Source: Dromaius novaehollandiae (Eukaryota; Chordata; Aves; Casuariiformes; Dromaiidae). Taken from it: a stretch of DNA of 64,000 nucleotides. The notes below the pieces were generated by a model. The model ran no database searches. It was given only the letters and a program-made list of their open reading frames with translations, and was not told where the DNA came from. The position numbers were made by a program, and so were the translations under genes. Where the stretch lies: the NCBI RefSeq assembly GCF_036370855.1, contig NC_088103.1, forward strand, positions 34,017,904 through 34,081,903, in the 5' to 3' direction. Shown one piece after another: positions 14,801 to 27,100 of this stretch; position 1 is the stretch's first letter; every line of letters begins with the position of its first letter.

Positions 14801-15487
14801 TAGCTGATACGTATTCCCTCTTTTTTTAGCGTAAATAAAATGTGCACAGTCTAAAGCAGGCTTTTATATGGCTGCTTGTGTTCATAGCTTTCTAGAAAAA
14901 TGTTTTTTGTCTTTACTTTGTCACGAAGATATGTCGACCTCCTGCATGTAAGTGGAAATGATAGCAATATATTGGAGTTTGTTTTTCTCCTGTCGCCAGG
15001 GGAGCTGGCAGAGGGTCGTCGCAGTGTGCGGGGGATTTGTTTGCAGGGTTTTTTTAGCGTGAGATTATCTGGAAAACAAAGCTCGTGACGGCGCTGTGTC
15101 TTGGTTCCGTCTCTCCTTCCATACCCGTCCTCGTCCCTCGTGACTTTGGAAGTCTTTGAGATAGGATTCTGAGAAATGTTATTTTTCCATAAATTTCCTG
15201 AAAATGTGGGGTCTGGATAAGGGAAGGAGTTTTTCCTGTCGCTGCCACGGGGAAATGCTGAGGAGAGCTCAGCTGTTACCTGGTCGGTGAGGCAGCGTTG
15301 CCAGGCGCTAGATTTGCAGAGGGGCCTTCCCTGAACAGGCAGAGGCTGCAGGAAGAAGCCGAGAGAGTTGCAGGGCCTAAGGGAGGGCGTAGGGGAAAGG
15401 GGAGGACGTGTCGCTATCGCCGTAGGAGGTCATCAGGGGAAATAAGGATATTACAGTGGGGAGAGAATGAAATGTAAGACCTGCCTG

Positions 15488-15513
<26 letters not shown>
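15488..15513. repeat. T26 homopolymer
   Basis: Twenty-six consecutive T residues followed by AAAAAGG lie within intron 1. No flanking SINE or LINE body or target-site duplication is recognised. Confidence 0.95.
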
Positions 15514-15520
<7 letters not shown>

Positions 15521-16777
15521 GCATCTAAATTTTTAGCTCTTCCATCTCTCTCTCATGCCCCAGTCCTTGGATATTCTGTGAATCACATACAGCAACACAC
15601 GTCCTTTCTGCTGTGGTTAATATAGCAGATAAATACAGTTGTTTATGTTATGGATTTAAGGGCAAGTCCTCAGAGTACAGTAGGCTAGTTTTCTGCTTGG
15701 GGTCTGCGTTGATGGTTTTGTATGGGCATACCCCAAATGCTTGGATTTGCAAGCGGTCATGGAAAATAGCAGTGAAACGTGCGTATGTATGTTGCGTGAC
15801 CTAATTGCCCATGTCTCTTCTAGCAGAAGCTTGAGCTGTTTTACTTTAGTGTTTATTGGGATGTAGAAGAATTCAGCCTAATCCTCGCTAAAAATAAACA
15901 AAGCCAAGGCAAAAGTCACAACACTAGGACACCATTCCTCTGAGGCCATTTCCATGGTAAGAGCGTTTTGTGGCTGCAGGGATGCTGGTATCGTCCTGGC
16001 ACTCTTAGTGTGGGCGCAGATTTGTGGGCAACCCCGCGTGGGGCACTTGTATTTTAATTCCCCCTCTGCCCTCACAAAGAAGCAAGAGAGAACTGTAAAA
16101 CGTGGGTTTATTAGACTAATTTGAGCTGTGCTATAGCCATGCTGATGAGATTGTGCTTTACCATAGCTCTCATCAGAGTATTGTAAAAGGAGTTGGGTAG
16201 CTGGGTCAGCGTTTCCCAACTGAGTCCATTAGATCATGGACCCAGTACCTGCACGTAGTGCGTTACTCAAGTGGACCCTTGTGGGCTCTTTCTCTTCTGC
16301 GATGCTTGTGATGAAGTGCTATTATGTGGCATTAGTAGAGATGTATGAGAGCCTAGCCTTTGACAAAATCACAGAGATCCTCTGTGGCACGTGTTTGCAA
16401 ACAAGGTGAACAATCTTAAAAGCCAGAGATCTGCCCCTTGCCGGAGCAGACTGAATGAGAACGTATTCTGCTTAGATGAGAAGCCCTGTGCTCTTAATAG
16501 AAGCTGTGCCAGAAAGCTTGTTCTGGAGTAAAATTGTCAAAGTAAATGAAATCCCAGAAGTCAGTGATATTAAAGCTAAGTGTTTAGATTATTTGGGAGC
16601 AAATATGTTCAGACTCATTTTGGATGGGAATAAAATAATGATACAGATTTGTGCAGAATACCAAAAATGACATGGGATTGGCTCCACTACATCTTCCCTG
16701 AGCTTGTCAGGCAAATCATGAAAAAAATACTGTGCTGTCAGAATTCCCATTACAGCACTAAAATATCAACCTGCCAG

Positions 16778-16801
16778 AAAAAAAAAAAAAAACAAAAAAA
16801 A
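16778..16801. repeat. A15-C-A8 tract
   Basis: This A-rich tract lies in intron 1. It could be the tail of a decayed retrocopy on the plus strand, but the preceding 300 bases give no recognisable gene or repeat family. Confidence 0.9.
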
Positions 16802-17334
16802 CCCACATCACACCTCTTCACTCTACGGTAAACAACTGACACAAAGAATTTGAATAACCTTGTCGTGGTGTAAGTGTAAGTCCCATGGCATCCACACCCA
16901 GTGGCTGGAAAGCTGTTGAGCTACCCTGATTTATGTGCCCTCTTTGAAATCATTTTGGCCCAAATTTTAAACTAAAACAATAAGCAGCCATTCCACTAAT
17001 TCTTTGTATTGTCTTCTTGCTTCCTCAAGTGTCATGCTTCATGTCTCTGTCGTTGGGTTAGGAAAACTGTGATACACTGCTGTAGCAAAATATTTTGGTA
17101 AAATCTGGGAACAGATTCACCTTAAATAAATCAAGTAAGTTGTTCAAAAGAATAGTAAAATAGACATGTGAGAGGTAGTTACTGTTGGCTACTCATTCTA
17201 GACTGTGATCTCTGTTCCAGACTGATTCCCATGATGATTTAGGTATATCCTGCTTGACCTTAATCTTCTGGAGTAGAGAAACTGTCACAGAAAAACAAGT
17301 GGTGGCAAATTCACAAATTTACAGGTTTAGACTC

Positions 17335-17357
17335 TTTTTTTTTTTTTTTTTTTTTTT
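17335..17357. repeat. T23 homopolymer
   Basis: Twenty-three T residues followed by a CCCTCCTCC segment form a long polypyrimidine tract in intron 1. No splice acceptor use is suggested. Confidence 0.95.
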
Positions 17358-19673
17358 CCCTCCTCCTTTTCACCTTATCTGCAGTGGCTTGTTGCTCAAG
17401 GGGCAAGGCTCTGCAGTCTCACCTGGAAGTCTTATCTGCAAGTTTCCTTCCTCCTTCAAGAGCTCTGAGCAAACTCAACCTAAGAGAGATATGTAGGGTG
17501 GTCCACTGACATGCTAATTATAGGATTGTTCACAAACGCAGGCTTGAAAAATTGACTTTATAAACTCAGTAATTAAAAATATTCATAGTATAATTGCTAC
17601 AGAGATTAATCTAAGTCTCTTTTATCCCATCCAAAATCTGACCCAGTAATACCATTTTTGAGAAAATTAATATTGCCTTCTCTGGATGGAAAGATGGCAT
17701 TGTATTACTTTTCATTTGAAACTCCCATGTATATGAGTAATTGAAAACACCTAGGAACAAAGCTGGTCATTCTACATTTGTTCTTCAGTAATTATTTGCA
17801 TTAATAATGCGTTCAAATATATTATCGGTATTGTCACTCTTCTTTCAAACAAGGCAGTATGCCTTCTCCTGGAGCTGCCGAATTAGCAGTTGAACTGTAA
17901 ATCCTAGTTTACTTGGCTCATCAAGATAAAATCTATTTAAATGCTTAGAATATTATGCAAAATCACTTTTTCCCCTGCATACATTATCGTGTTCATATTT
18001 TGAACGAAAAATGCAGTTTACAGGGCCATGCTCAGCTCTGAAACCACAGGCTCTCTCAGTCTGCTCGTTTCCTGTAGTGTCAGACGGTTTTGGCATGTCT
18101 TTGGGTGGTTTAAATGATTTTTTTCCCTCGTGGCCCTAACTGTTGTTCTGCACATGTTCTCAATACACAGGCATGGGGCTAGCAGTGCTCTGCCCTGTGC
18201 TGTTAGCTAAAATTGCACCAAGGAAAATTAAAGATGCTGTTGGTGGGTTCAGAAAGTTGGAAATGTTCCTTCCTGGTGGGGTTTTCTGATCCACGGCTGC
18301 CTTGACACTTCTCTGTTTCAATGCCCTGTACCTGCAGTCTATAAAACGGCCGGAAGATATTCCCACATCTCGCACTGAATTTGTTCAGTGTGAGACGTAC
18401 TTGTGCGACAGCCTTTCTTGGATCCTTACGTCTCATGGTATCTGAGCCAAAACCTGACCCAAAGAAAAAGCCTGTGGGAGAAGAAGGTCGCATTTCTTGT
18501 GTCTTTGAATCGTGGAGGTATCCTTCATTTTCTGGCAATGCGATTTGGAGTCTGTCTTTGATGGCGGCTGCCCCAGCGTGCTATGTGAATCAGCAAGCGC
18601 TGTGTTACATTTTGGAGAAATGTGCAGCGTCAGAGAGCCCGCGCTCACGTGGCCCCAATTCGGCACTCGTGCAAAGTCAAGGTCACTGGCGCTGGTTACA
18701 GGCATGGCTGTTCGGCTGCTGCCCTCACTGTTAAAGCACATGCACTTAAGTGGTTCTGAGGTTGTATTAATTATAATAGAGGAGGTTGTCACCAATTTAG
18801 AAGGTAACAGGGCAGCTTTTTGTGAAGCTTCCCCTGGCTCATGCCGCACTGTAAATGATAAAAGCCTTGCGCTGTGCTTGAACATCTGAGCGTGCAGTCG
18901 ACCAGGCGGAGTTTGGAGCTGCTGGGTTTGCAAGCTGCACACGGTATAAATGGCCCGAAGTAAAATAGGTCATTAAAATGGAATATTAATGATGTAAGAT
19001 GTTGGTAACGCTAGGACCCTTTTTAATTTATGTCCTAAATAATGAGCTAAAAGTAAATTGTAGGAGCTGCTGATGGTAATAAAAGGAAACTACGTGCAGC
19101 CTCCAATTCCTCTCACCAGCCGCAGTCCCAAGATGCTGCTCTTCCTTTCCAGCTCGGACGCTTTGCTCCCGGCACTGCTGAGGTCCTTTCGTAAGCACGC
19201 TGCCCTCGGCTAACCTCGTCCCCATGTCCAGGCGTGCTTCTGTTGCGGCTTCTGGTACTTTACCTTTGTAGGATTTAAAATCCACTGGGGTAGATGCCAA
19301 AATCGAGAAGCTCCCCAAATTAAACCGTGTTTGTTCCAGGAAGTGAGGCAGGTAGGATTAAAGGGAGGGTAAGATTACTAGGGGGGTTGGCTGCGATAAT
19401 ACCGAGCAATGTTTTTGTTGGTGTCGTGTATTGGTTACCTGAGTACCAAAGCCATTGGAGTTCATCACTGCTCTGGGACAACTTCTATTTTTGCTCCTCA
19501 CAAACATCTCTTGACGTGCTTGTTTTGTTGGGTGGATGTAGCGTTGGGTAGAGGAATCCACCTGTTGGACAGGCGGCAAAGTGACGGGGCATCTGACAGG
19601 GTGACGGATAGTGCCTCTGCTGCGTCCTTGTGAGGCCTGATCCTGGGGCTCGGCATACTGTGCCCGGAGCACT

Positions 19674-19704
19674 GGGCGGATGGGGGTGGGTGGTGTGGGG
19701 TGGG
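19674..19704 (+). other. G-quadruplex-type motif in intron 1
   Basis: Five G-tracts (GGG, GGGGG, GGG, GGGG, GGG) are separated by loops of 5, 1, 6 and 1 bases on the sense strand of CNNM2. This satisfies the usual G3+N1-7 pattern. It sits in a locally GC-rich segment (19560-19990). Confidence 0.6.
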
Positions 19705-21269
19705 TGCAGGTCACCGCAGCACCACAGCCCCAGGAGGCACAGAAGGGGCCGCGACGGGTGTCCAGCACCGCGGCGGGGTCCCAAGCTGAAGTGTCCATCT
19801 CTGAAGGAGATCTCCCCGGGTGCAGCAGTGGCCCTGACGCCAAGCCCAGGGCCTCTCCTCTGCTCCCGCTCTCTGCGGAGCGTGGGCCGGGAGGTCCCCC
19901 AGTTCCTTCAGCTCCGCGCTGAGCAAACCCAAGGTTTTACGCTCCCTCTGCTGGCGGCACTTTGCTGGCTGGCGCCTGCTTGGAATGCTGGAATCAATGG
20001 GGACAATCTTGAACAAACAGGGAAGTAATAAAATTAGCTTGACTCCTTTTTAGGTTCCTTGAACACTACAAGAAAAATCCTCGTTGGCCGTGCTGTGAAT
20101 GTGCAAATCAGCAGAGTTGCATTTCTTGCATTTCTTTTCAAAAGATCATTCCTTACTCTGGGAAGCTGAGGCAATGGGGAAATCACATCAGCATAAGTCA
20201 CGCTTTTAAGTATCGTTTGAATCTGGTGTTTGAGATTTGAACTGTGATCAAGAATGACTCCAATATTCTGTTTGCTTACCTTAAATTTTATCTGAATTTT
20301 TTCTTCCGTGTTACCCCAAATATTGATGGGTCTCTCTCCAGACTCAATATTTTCTCTTCTCAGTGTTGCCATCTCTTCCGTCAACTTTAATTTCCAGCAC
20401 TCCCTTGAACTACTTGATTTGTTTTTTAAACTTTGAGCCTATTTCACATCTCCAGCCATCAGTATCCAGATATCACAACCTTCTTACTGGGCTCAAAGCC
20501 TCAGAAGAGTGGCGAAGACTGCTTTGCTTTTGAGATGGCTTTCTCCCTCAAGCTTCATAAAGGTTTTGATCTCTTCCTCTTCCACTGTAAGATCCAGTGG
20601 ATACCTTCTCTAGGGCATTAGCCTCCAGTTTTAGGAAGCAGCTTATATTTGTTTACCAGACAGATGTCATCCATTCTGGCCAATACTGACAGCACCCCAG
20701 CTAGAGGTGTGAGTTTTACGTCCCCGTGGACCCTGGTTATTGCCCATCCCAACCACATTTTTGCGAACAGCCCAAATTCCCTAGCGGACAAGGACTGTGT
20801 GCCTGGGGAGCCCTGGCATACTGTCCATGGCAAAGGGGATCGTTGCTAGTGTTCAAGGGGGGTCTGAAACTTTTCTCCGTTCTTCAGTTCCACTCTTGTT
20901 GCCTGCCTGCACCTGGTAATAGTTTCCCCTAAACGTTCTCGTGTCTCCAGATTCTTCCTTAAGATTTCCACTCTGATAGCAGAGCTCTGAGTTTAAACGA
21001 CCTTTTTCCTTACTCTCAAGTTAGTTCTGGTTGCCTATTAATTTCTTTTACTCATGGACCTGCAGAGACTTCTCAGCCTGTGATCCAGGTTTGTTGCCAG
21101 GTACGGTTCAGTTGCGTTTAAAGCTGCAACAGGTAGCAGCTTTCTAGAGCTGTGCTTTTCCTTTTAGAAGGAGCCACAAAGCCCTTCTCAGGAGGGTCTG
21201 GGAGGAACAAATTGAAGGGTAGGCGACAGCCGTCAAGTCGGAGTGTATACGCCGAATGATAGGCTGACA

Positions 21270-21500
21270 GCAATGGAAAATGTTAGATCATCCCTTCTCT
21301 TCCATCTGCCACGGGTCAGGGAGTCCTTTCTAGGAGCTTTGTCCAGTCTAGTTTCAAAGCTGCAAGTAATTGAGCTTCTGCCATTTCCCTTGGGAAAGTA
21401 TTCCTTACAAATACAGTTCGCTGTCAGGAAGTCATTCTGAAACTCTGCTTAATTTTTCCTTTTTTTGGTGTCCTCCCACCAAAATGGGAAGATAGGATTC
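21270..21500 (-). mobile_element. Old CR1/L3-like LINE 3' fragment
   Basis: The plus strand shows AGATCATCCCTTCTCTT, then a GTCCAGTCTAGTTTCAAAG segment, TTGGGAAAGTATTCC and CTGTCAGGAAGTCATTCTG. These resemble the reverse complement of the conserved 3' region of ancient amniote CR1/L3 elements (the motif about a small-deficit 'state of cosmetic' repeat with 'tccctTGGGAgActATTCCa' and 'acTGTCAGGAAGTtttTCcT'). It is more diverged than the nearby CR1 copy. The family name is from memory and approximate; no coding part is visible. Confidence 0.5.
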
Positions 21501-22989
21501 AGGGTTTTAACAGGAAGAATTAATTCAAAGCTTTATCTTTCTGTGAGGACTGATGTGCTTGTGTAGTTAGTGTTTGTGCGAGACTGCAAGCTCTCTGGTT
21601 TAAAGGCAAAGAATCACCCTATGTCCCATGGTGACACCAGGATTTTCACTCACTTTGTTGTGGGCCTGTATGAGTTTCATGTGGCTGTATTACAGGAATA
21701 TCGGTTATTGGGTTCTCTTCCCAAGCATACTTTTAAGAAATTGTGTGTTTTGTTGCAGAAGAAAGCTTGATCTAAGAAGCCTATTCTCCATTTAGATTAC
21801 ATTCATGCAGACATTTTGAATTTCAAGATTTTCACTTAAATATGTGAACAGTCTTGTGTTATGAACCTGAATACAATGTTGCTTGCACACATACACCAGT
21901 TAGCGAACTGAGGGTGGGGGAAAAAAGGAACAGCCCAATCTCCCTGTTGGAAATGGTCAAAGTGCAAAAGCAAATGGCATGAATGCAAATTTCAGCTAAT
22001 AGAAAAGAGATTTAATGTCCTTGAACTGTGCTGCAGAAAAGAAATTTAGGAAAACACTTGTTACTTAGGTATAATTGCTTGCAAGCCAGCACTGTTCTAG
22101 AGGGAGTTGTTTCTAATGGTTAAATTATACAACACGTTTTAAAATTGATTATGTTTTGCATAATGCGTTGTTGAACCTGTGAATCTCACCGACAGACCAG
22201 ATTGTTTACCCTGGTAGAATCTGGTCAAAACCAAAACAGTCAGTAAGGGTAACCTAGAAGATTTTTTGGAGACGCAGATTGTTGGTTAACAAATTCAAGG
22301 GCAACTAAACATCTCCTGGGATTTTTCTCCATTTAATTGTAGGTATATTAAACAGGTTATAGCTTAACATTCAAGGGCACTCAACATCAAGTGGACTTGG
22401 ATTACTGGTTTTAACAAAAACAATCTAGCCTGATCCGAGCTTTGCTACAGAAGGACTAGCAGGAGTCTGCTAGTTTTGATAGGTTTGATTTATGCCTTAT
22501 TTTTTAATAAATGTAAACCGAAGGCCTTTAATGAGATCTGATGCTTGCATGGGGCAAACAAACATGTGAGGCTTCCCAGGTACAAAGTTCGTAAACCTGA
22601 TCTGCAGAGACAGAGGCATGTCTAGTTGCTTAGCTGTGGCATAAACTTAAACATACTGCACACGGGTTGCTGCTCACTGCGTAGAGCCCCAGAGGCATAG
22701 CTCCACGACTGGACCACTCACTTCCCGAGACGTGTCTTTTGCTTTGAAGCAATGTCAGTGGTATTATAAATGTCTGCTGCAAGGTCTGGTTAGTAGTGTC
22801 ATTTTGCTATTACGTTTGGTCACGTACAAGGGCATCTTGTGCCATTCCGGATGAGTAAAACACATCGCTTGCTCTCTCTACGTATCATCCTTGAGGACTG
22901 GACATTTTGGATGTGTTTAGGTTCCTGGGAAAAAAATGGAAAATTGCAAGTCAGAAATGAAACTTAGGCCTGGATTTCAGTCAGCGTCT

Positions 22990-24160
22990 CTTAGAATCAC
23001 AGGATAATTTTGGAGGGGACCTCTGGAGGTCATCTGGTCCAATCCCCTATGCAAAGCAGGTTAACTTCGAAGTCAGATTAGGTTGCTGAGTTTTGAATAC
23101 ATCCAAAGATGGTGATTCCACACCCCCTCTGGGCCCTTGTCCCAGCGTTTGGCCACTCTCTTGGGGAAGAATGTTTTCCTCATCTAATGGGAGTTTCTGT
23201 TTTTGTAACTTGTGTCCATTGCCTCTTGTCCCATCAGTCTCTAGCTCTTGAAGAGCCTGGCTCTGTCTTCTCTACTATACCCTACTATTAGGTAGTTAAA
23301 GACAGCAGTAATATTGCCCTGTTAGCCTTCTCCTTGCAAGTCTGAACCAGCGCAGCCCTCTCAGCTTTTGCTTGTGCATCGTGTGCTCCAGCCCCTGACC
23401 AACTTCGTGGCTGTCTGCTGGACTGGCTTCACTTCCTTAATGTCTGTCTTATACTGGAGAACCTGAAACTGGACACAGCACTGCGCATATGGTCTTGCAA
23501 GTGCCCCAGGGAGGGAAATAATCCTTTCTCTGGACCTGCTAGCTAGGCTTGCACTGATGTAGCCAGCTTGCAGTTAGCTTCCATTGCCTCAAGGGTGCAC
23601 TGCCTACTCCTGTGTAGCTTGTCCACCAGGACCACCGAGTCCTTTTCTGCAGACCCAGCCAGTTAGCTCCCAGCCTGTACCAAAGCAGGAGGTTATTTTG
23701 TCCCAGGTAAATGACTTTGCATTTGCATTTGTTGAACTTCATAAGGCTCCTGTCAGCACACTTCTTCAGCCTGTTAAGATCCCTCTGAAAGGGAGCCCTA
23801 CCTTCCATCGTATCAACTGCTCCCTCCAATTTGGTGTTGACTGCAAACTCACTGAAGGTGCGATCTGTCCCATCGTCCAGGTCATTACTGGAGCTGGTGC
23901 TGCTTAGCATCCTTGTTTTCAGTCCCTGAGGAATGCCACTAATAACTGAACCACTCACAGCCAGGCTCTAGCCTAGCAGTCCTGTCCGTTTTCCAGCCTC
24001 TGTAATCCACTCGTATTTCTTGACTGCAGTCCCAGCTTGGCTACAAGGATACTCAGGGAGACCATGCTGAGAGCCTTGCTGAAGTCAAGGTAAATGGCAA
24101 CCTCAGCTCTGCCCCCGGGCGCTGAGCCGGCCATCTCCCTGTGGAATGACACCGTTGGCA
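22990..24160 (-). mobile_element. CR1 LINE, 5'-truncated copy with decayed reverse transcriptase
   Basis: On the plus strand this begins with the reverse complement of a CR1 3' end (TTAGAATCACAGGATAAT, then the GGACCTCTGGAGGTCATC family motif). Minus-strand frames at 23539-23958 and 23973-24161 carry recognisable CR1 ORF2 pieces: YLDFSKA, SGSVISGIPQG, a FADDTKLEG-like stretch (here FAVNTKLEGAVDT), FQRDLNRLKKCADR and LMKFNKCKCKV. Frameshifts and a damaged catalytic FADD motif (AVN replaces ADD) show it is dead. About 1.17 kb remains of a roughly 4.5 kb element, the usual CR1 5' truncation. It lies antisense inside CNNM2 intron 1. Confidence 0.92.
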
Positions 24161-27100
24161 TAGAGCAAAGTGCTAAGAATGACGCTTGAGCCTTTTTTGC
24201 AGCAGCTGCTTTGGGAAAAGAGTTATCCCCTGTTTTGTAGCACAGAACACAGGTAACTCACCCTTGATGCAGGGGAATAGAAATTAAAGCTCTTGTACTT
24301 TAATCATTAGTTGGTGTTTCTTCAATCTATTGTATGAGTGTGGCTGATTGCTGGTTAAATGTTATAACTTTTATTGGTTGGAGAAGTTTAATCTAAACTG
24401 AGAGTTGTCTTATAGGGGTGTTCTTAAGCGTATCTTTGGGGAGTGGTATGTGGGAGTAGGGTTTGATGTGGCCCTCTTCATATGGTGAAACTCCTTATGC
24501 AAACAAGGGCATCGGTGCTGATCAGAACAGATGTTGAACTTAATGACCAGGTATTTACATCTCTGGTTTGAACACCATGTTAATATTTTTAGGTTCTTGC
24601 TGCAAGCATATAAATGCCTCAGTAAGGATCAAAGGGTCAGGAAAATGTTTCCCTCTGTCTTTCAAGGAATGGTCAAGCTATTGCAAGAGAATCAGTATTT
24701 CAGGCGTTTCCTACAGCATTGTTCTGCCTGGTCAGTCCCATCACATGGATTCTGTCTTGAGCTCATTCGGGGTTCACTGACTCCTGTGGATTTCATTAAG
24801 CATCTTCATGCTTTTTAATTAGCTTAATAAATTGAAATCAGAAGTTGTGGTACAGAGTAAAATCCAAGCTGTGCTGCAGGATTTTGAGCAATAAGGTGAT
24901 ACTGGCTTTGCTTTTAACAAAACTCCCTGGTCCTTTAGTTGCCTGTGATGGTAACTGAGAAATTAGCCTTCCTCACATTTTGGATCTGAAGCTGGGTACA
25001 CATAGGAGCTCTGCAGGCTCTTGCTGAGGTTGTTACCAACTGCTGCTCTAGCTGGGGGAAACTGAGGCAGAAAGTAAAAGCTTCATGCCTGTGGCCGCAG
25101 AGGAGCTCTGCGTAAGAGCATTGCGCGCAGTTCGTGCCTTGTATTGTTTATTACACATCACTTAGATCTTTTCTGCCTTTATCATCAGATCTGTTAGTGC
25201 TGCAGAGCTGTGGGCTTGCTCAATCTCGCTATACTGACACTTAAAATAGGTGATTAAAGAAAGATTAATGTCAGAGATGTATTGTGGTTACAGACTGTTG
25301 CCAGAAAACCAGTGAAGTATAGAAGTTATTTATATATTTTTCCATGCACACTTGCTCTATTCATTTAATTTGTGTTCTGCCCTCAAAGCCTTGGTGGTGA
25401 TATAGACAGTCCAGATTTCCTTACTGGACATTTACCCTGTTCAGATCCTTTTGGAATATGTATCTTCTGCCCTTAGCAGCAGCTGATGCAGTTGAAACTT
25501 GTCTCTGGATAAAAACAAATAGCAAATACCAGTGGCCTGGTAAAATCTTTGAATAAAGCTGTAGTTAATTTCTACTTAAAATAGTTGGAGGAATTGTTAT
25601 TTTACTCACAGGCCACTTTTAAAGTTGGGCACATGCTGTGTTGTGCTCTTTTATGATGTATAAAGAAGTCTTTACACTCCTCTGGATTTTCCTTTAGCCT
25701 TTTCCTCCTTGATTGCTTCCACGCTCACAGGGTATATTTTTACAGTCACTTATACAGCAGCTAAAACCAGGCTATCCTGGAGAGGGCAGCCAGTCCATGA
25801 ATGCGTGTTCCTCTCACCTCTGTCAGCAGTACTGGGGCTTGTTCCACTATATGATGGCTTTTGTCACATCTCTGGATGAAAATTAATTTACAAAAACCCA
25901 ATAAATGTAATTTTTAGATCGATGAGCAATCTGGTCTGGCTGATCATGTGATGTCATGAGCGTTGGAGGACAAGACTTTGGGAGCAAAAGGGAGCTGATT
26001 AGATTGGCTTAAAGTCATTTGACCCCACAGCCTCAGTTTTCACTCCAGCCAAGTGATGAATTCATGAAAGTCAGGAATATGAAAACTTGACAATCAAGAG
26101 GGAACAAGGGTAGTGTCAGCCTGGATTTGGATAGTATGTATTTGTGGCAGATAAACATTCTGCAAAGTGTTGATGCTACCACCAAGACATTCATTGACAT
26201 TTGACACGGGAGGAGACAAATTTCAGTACTCTTAAGACATTGGGTGATAAGCCAAGACAATAAAAATCAGAGATTATGACAAAACCAGACAAACTTTTCT
26301 AGCCTTCTTTTGCATTGTAGGAAGTGCAAAATGTCAGAAACTCATCCTTAACTAATTCCTTATCAGTTCATATTTAAGACAAAAAGTTGCATAGAAGAGC
26401 AACAGTTGGTACAGACTTTGACAGCTTGCCTCACCACATTACGTACTTTTGATTAGACTTAACACTGTTAACAGTACAGTTAAGTGCTGTTGGTTAGGAC
26501 AGTGTGTTGCAGATGCTAAAATGGGGACACTGTTCTACAGTCCAGAAAATTTTAGTGATCTTAAAGTCTTGGCCAGGACTGGACCCCAATGGGAAGGCTG
26601 TGTAAATGGTTTGGTGGATGAGAGTCATGCATGCTTTCTGTGGTATTACAACCCTTCAGCTCCTTCCCAGACCCTTTTCCATAAATCTATCCTATTGCTT
26701 GGAGATGTGCCTGCTACTTCCTAGGGCTCCGTTGCTAGGAAAGGGCTGTTCTTTTCACACAAAGTGTAAAATTACATCAAGTAGGTCAGCCTTATGGTAG
26801 GAAATTTGGAAGTGGAGGAAAAGACAGTAAATTGGTCATTTTGATCTAAGCCGTAACGCTGAGTTAATATAATACTGTTGTTTGTTGTTTGAGGAAGGCC
26901 TTTTTTTTGTTTTACCTACCTGTATGGATCTGAGTACTCTTACCCAGTACTAATGGATGAGCGTGGTGATCCTCGGGAACCAGCATCTGAATGAAAATGA
27001 GCTACTCCGCTCAGTTATAGAAATAGTTCCTGAGGGAATTATGCATTTTGACTTGAAAGCAAATATACTAATATCAGAGCAAACACCAGGAGTCAATTAG

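Noticed and set aside
16205..16925. Segment beginning with GTTTCCCAAC and an A-tract, suspected hAT or retrocopy remnant
   Set aside because: No clear terminal inverted repeats, target duplication or transposase similarity could be seen by eye.
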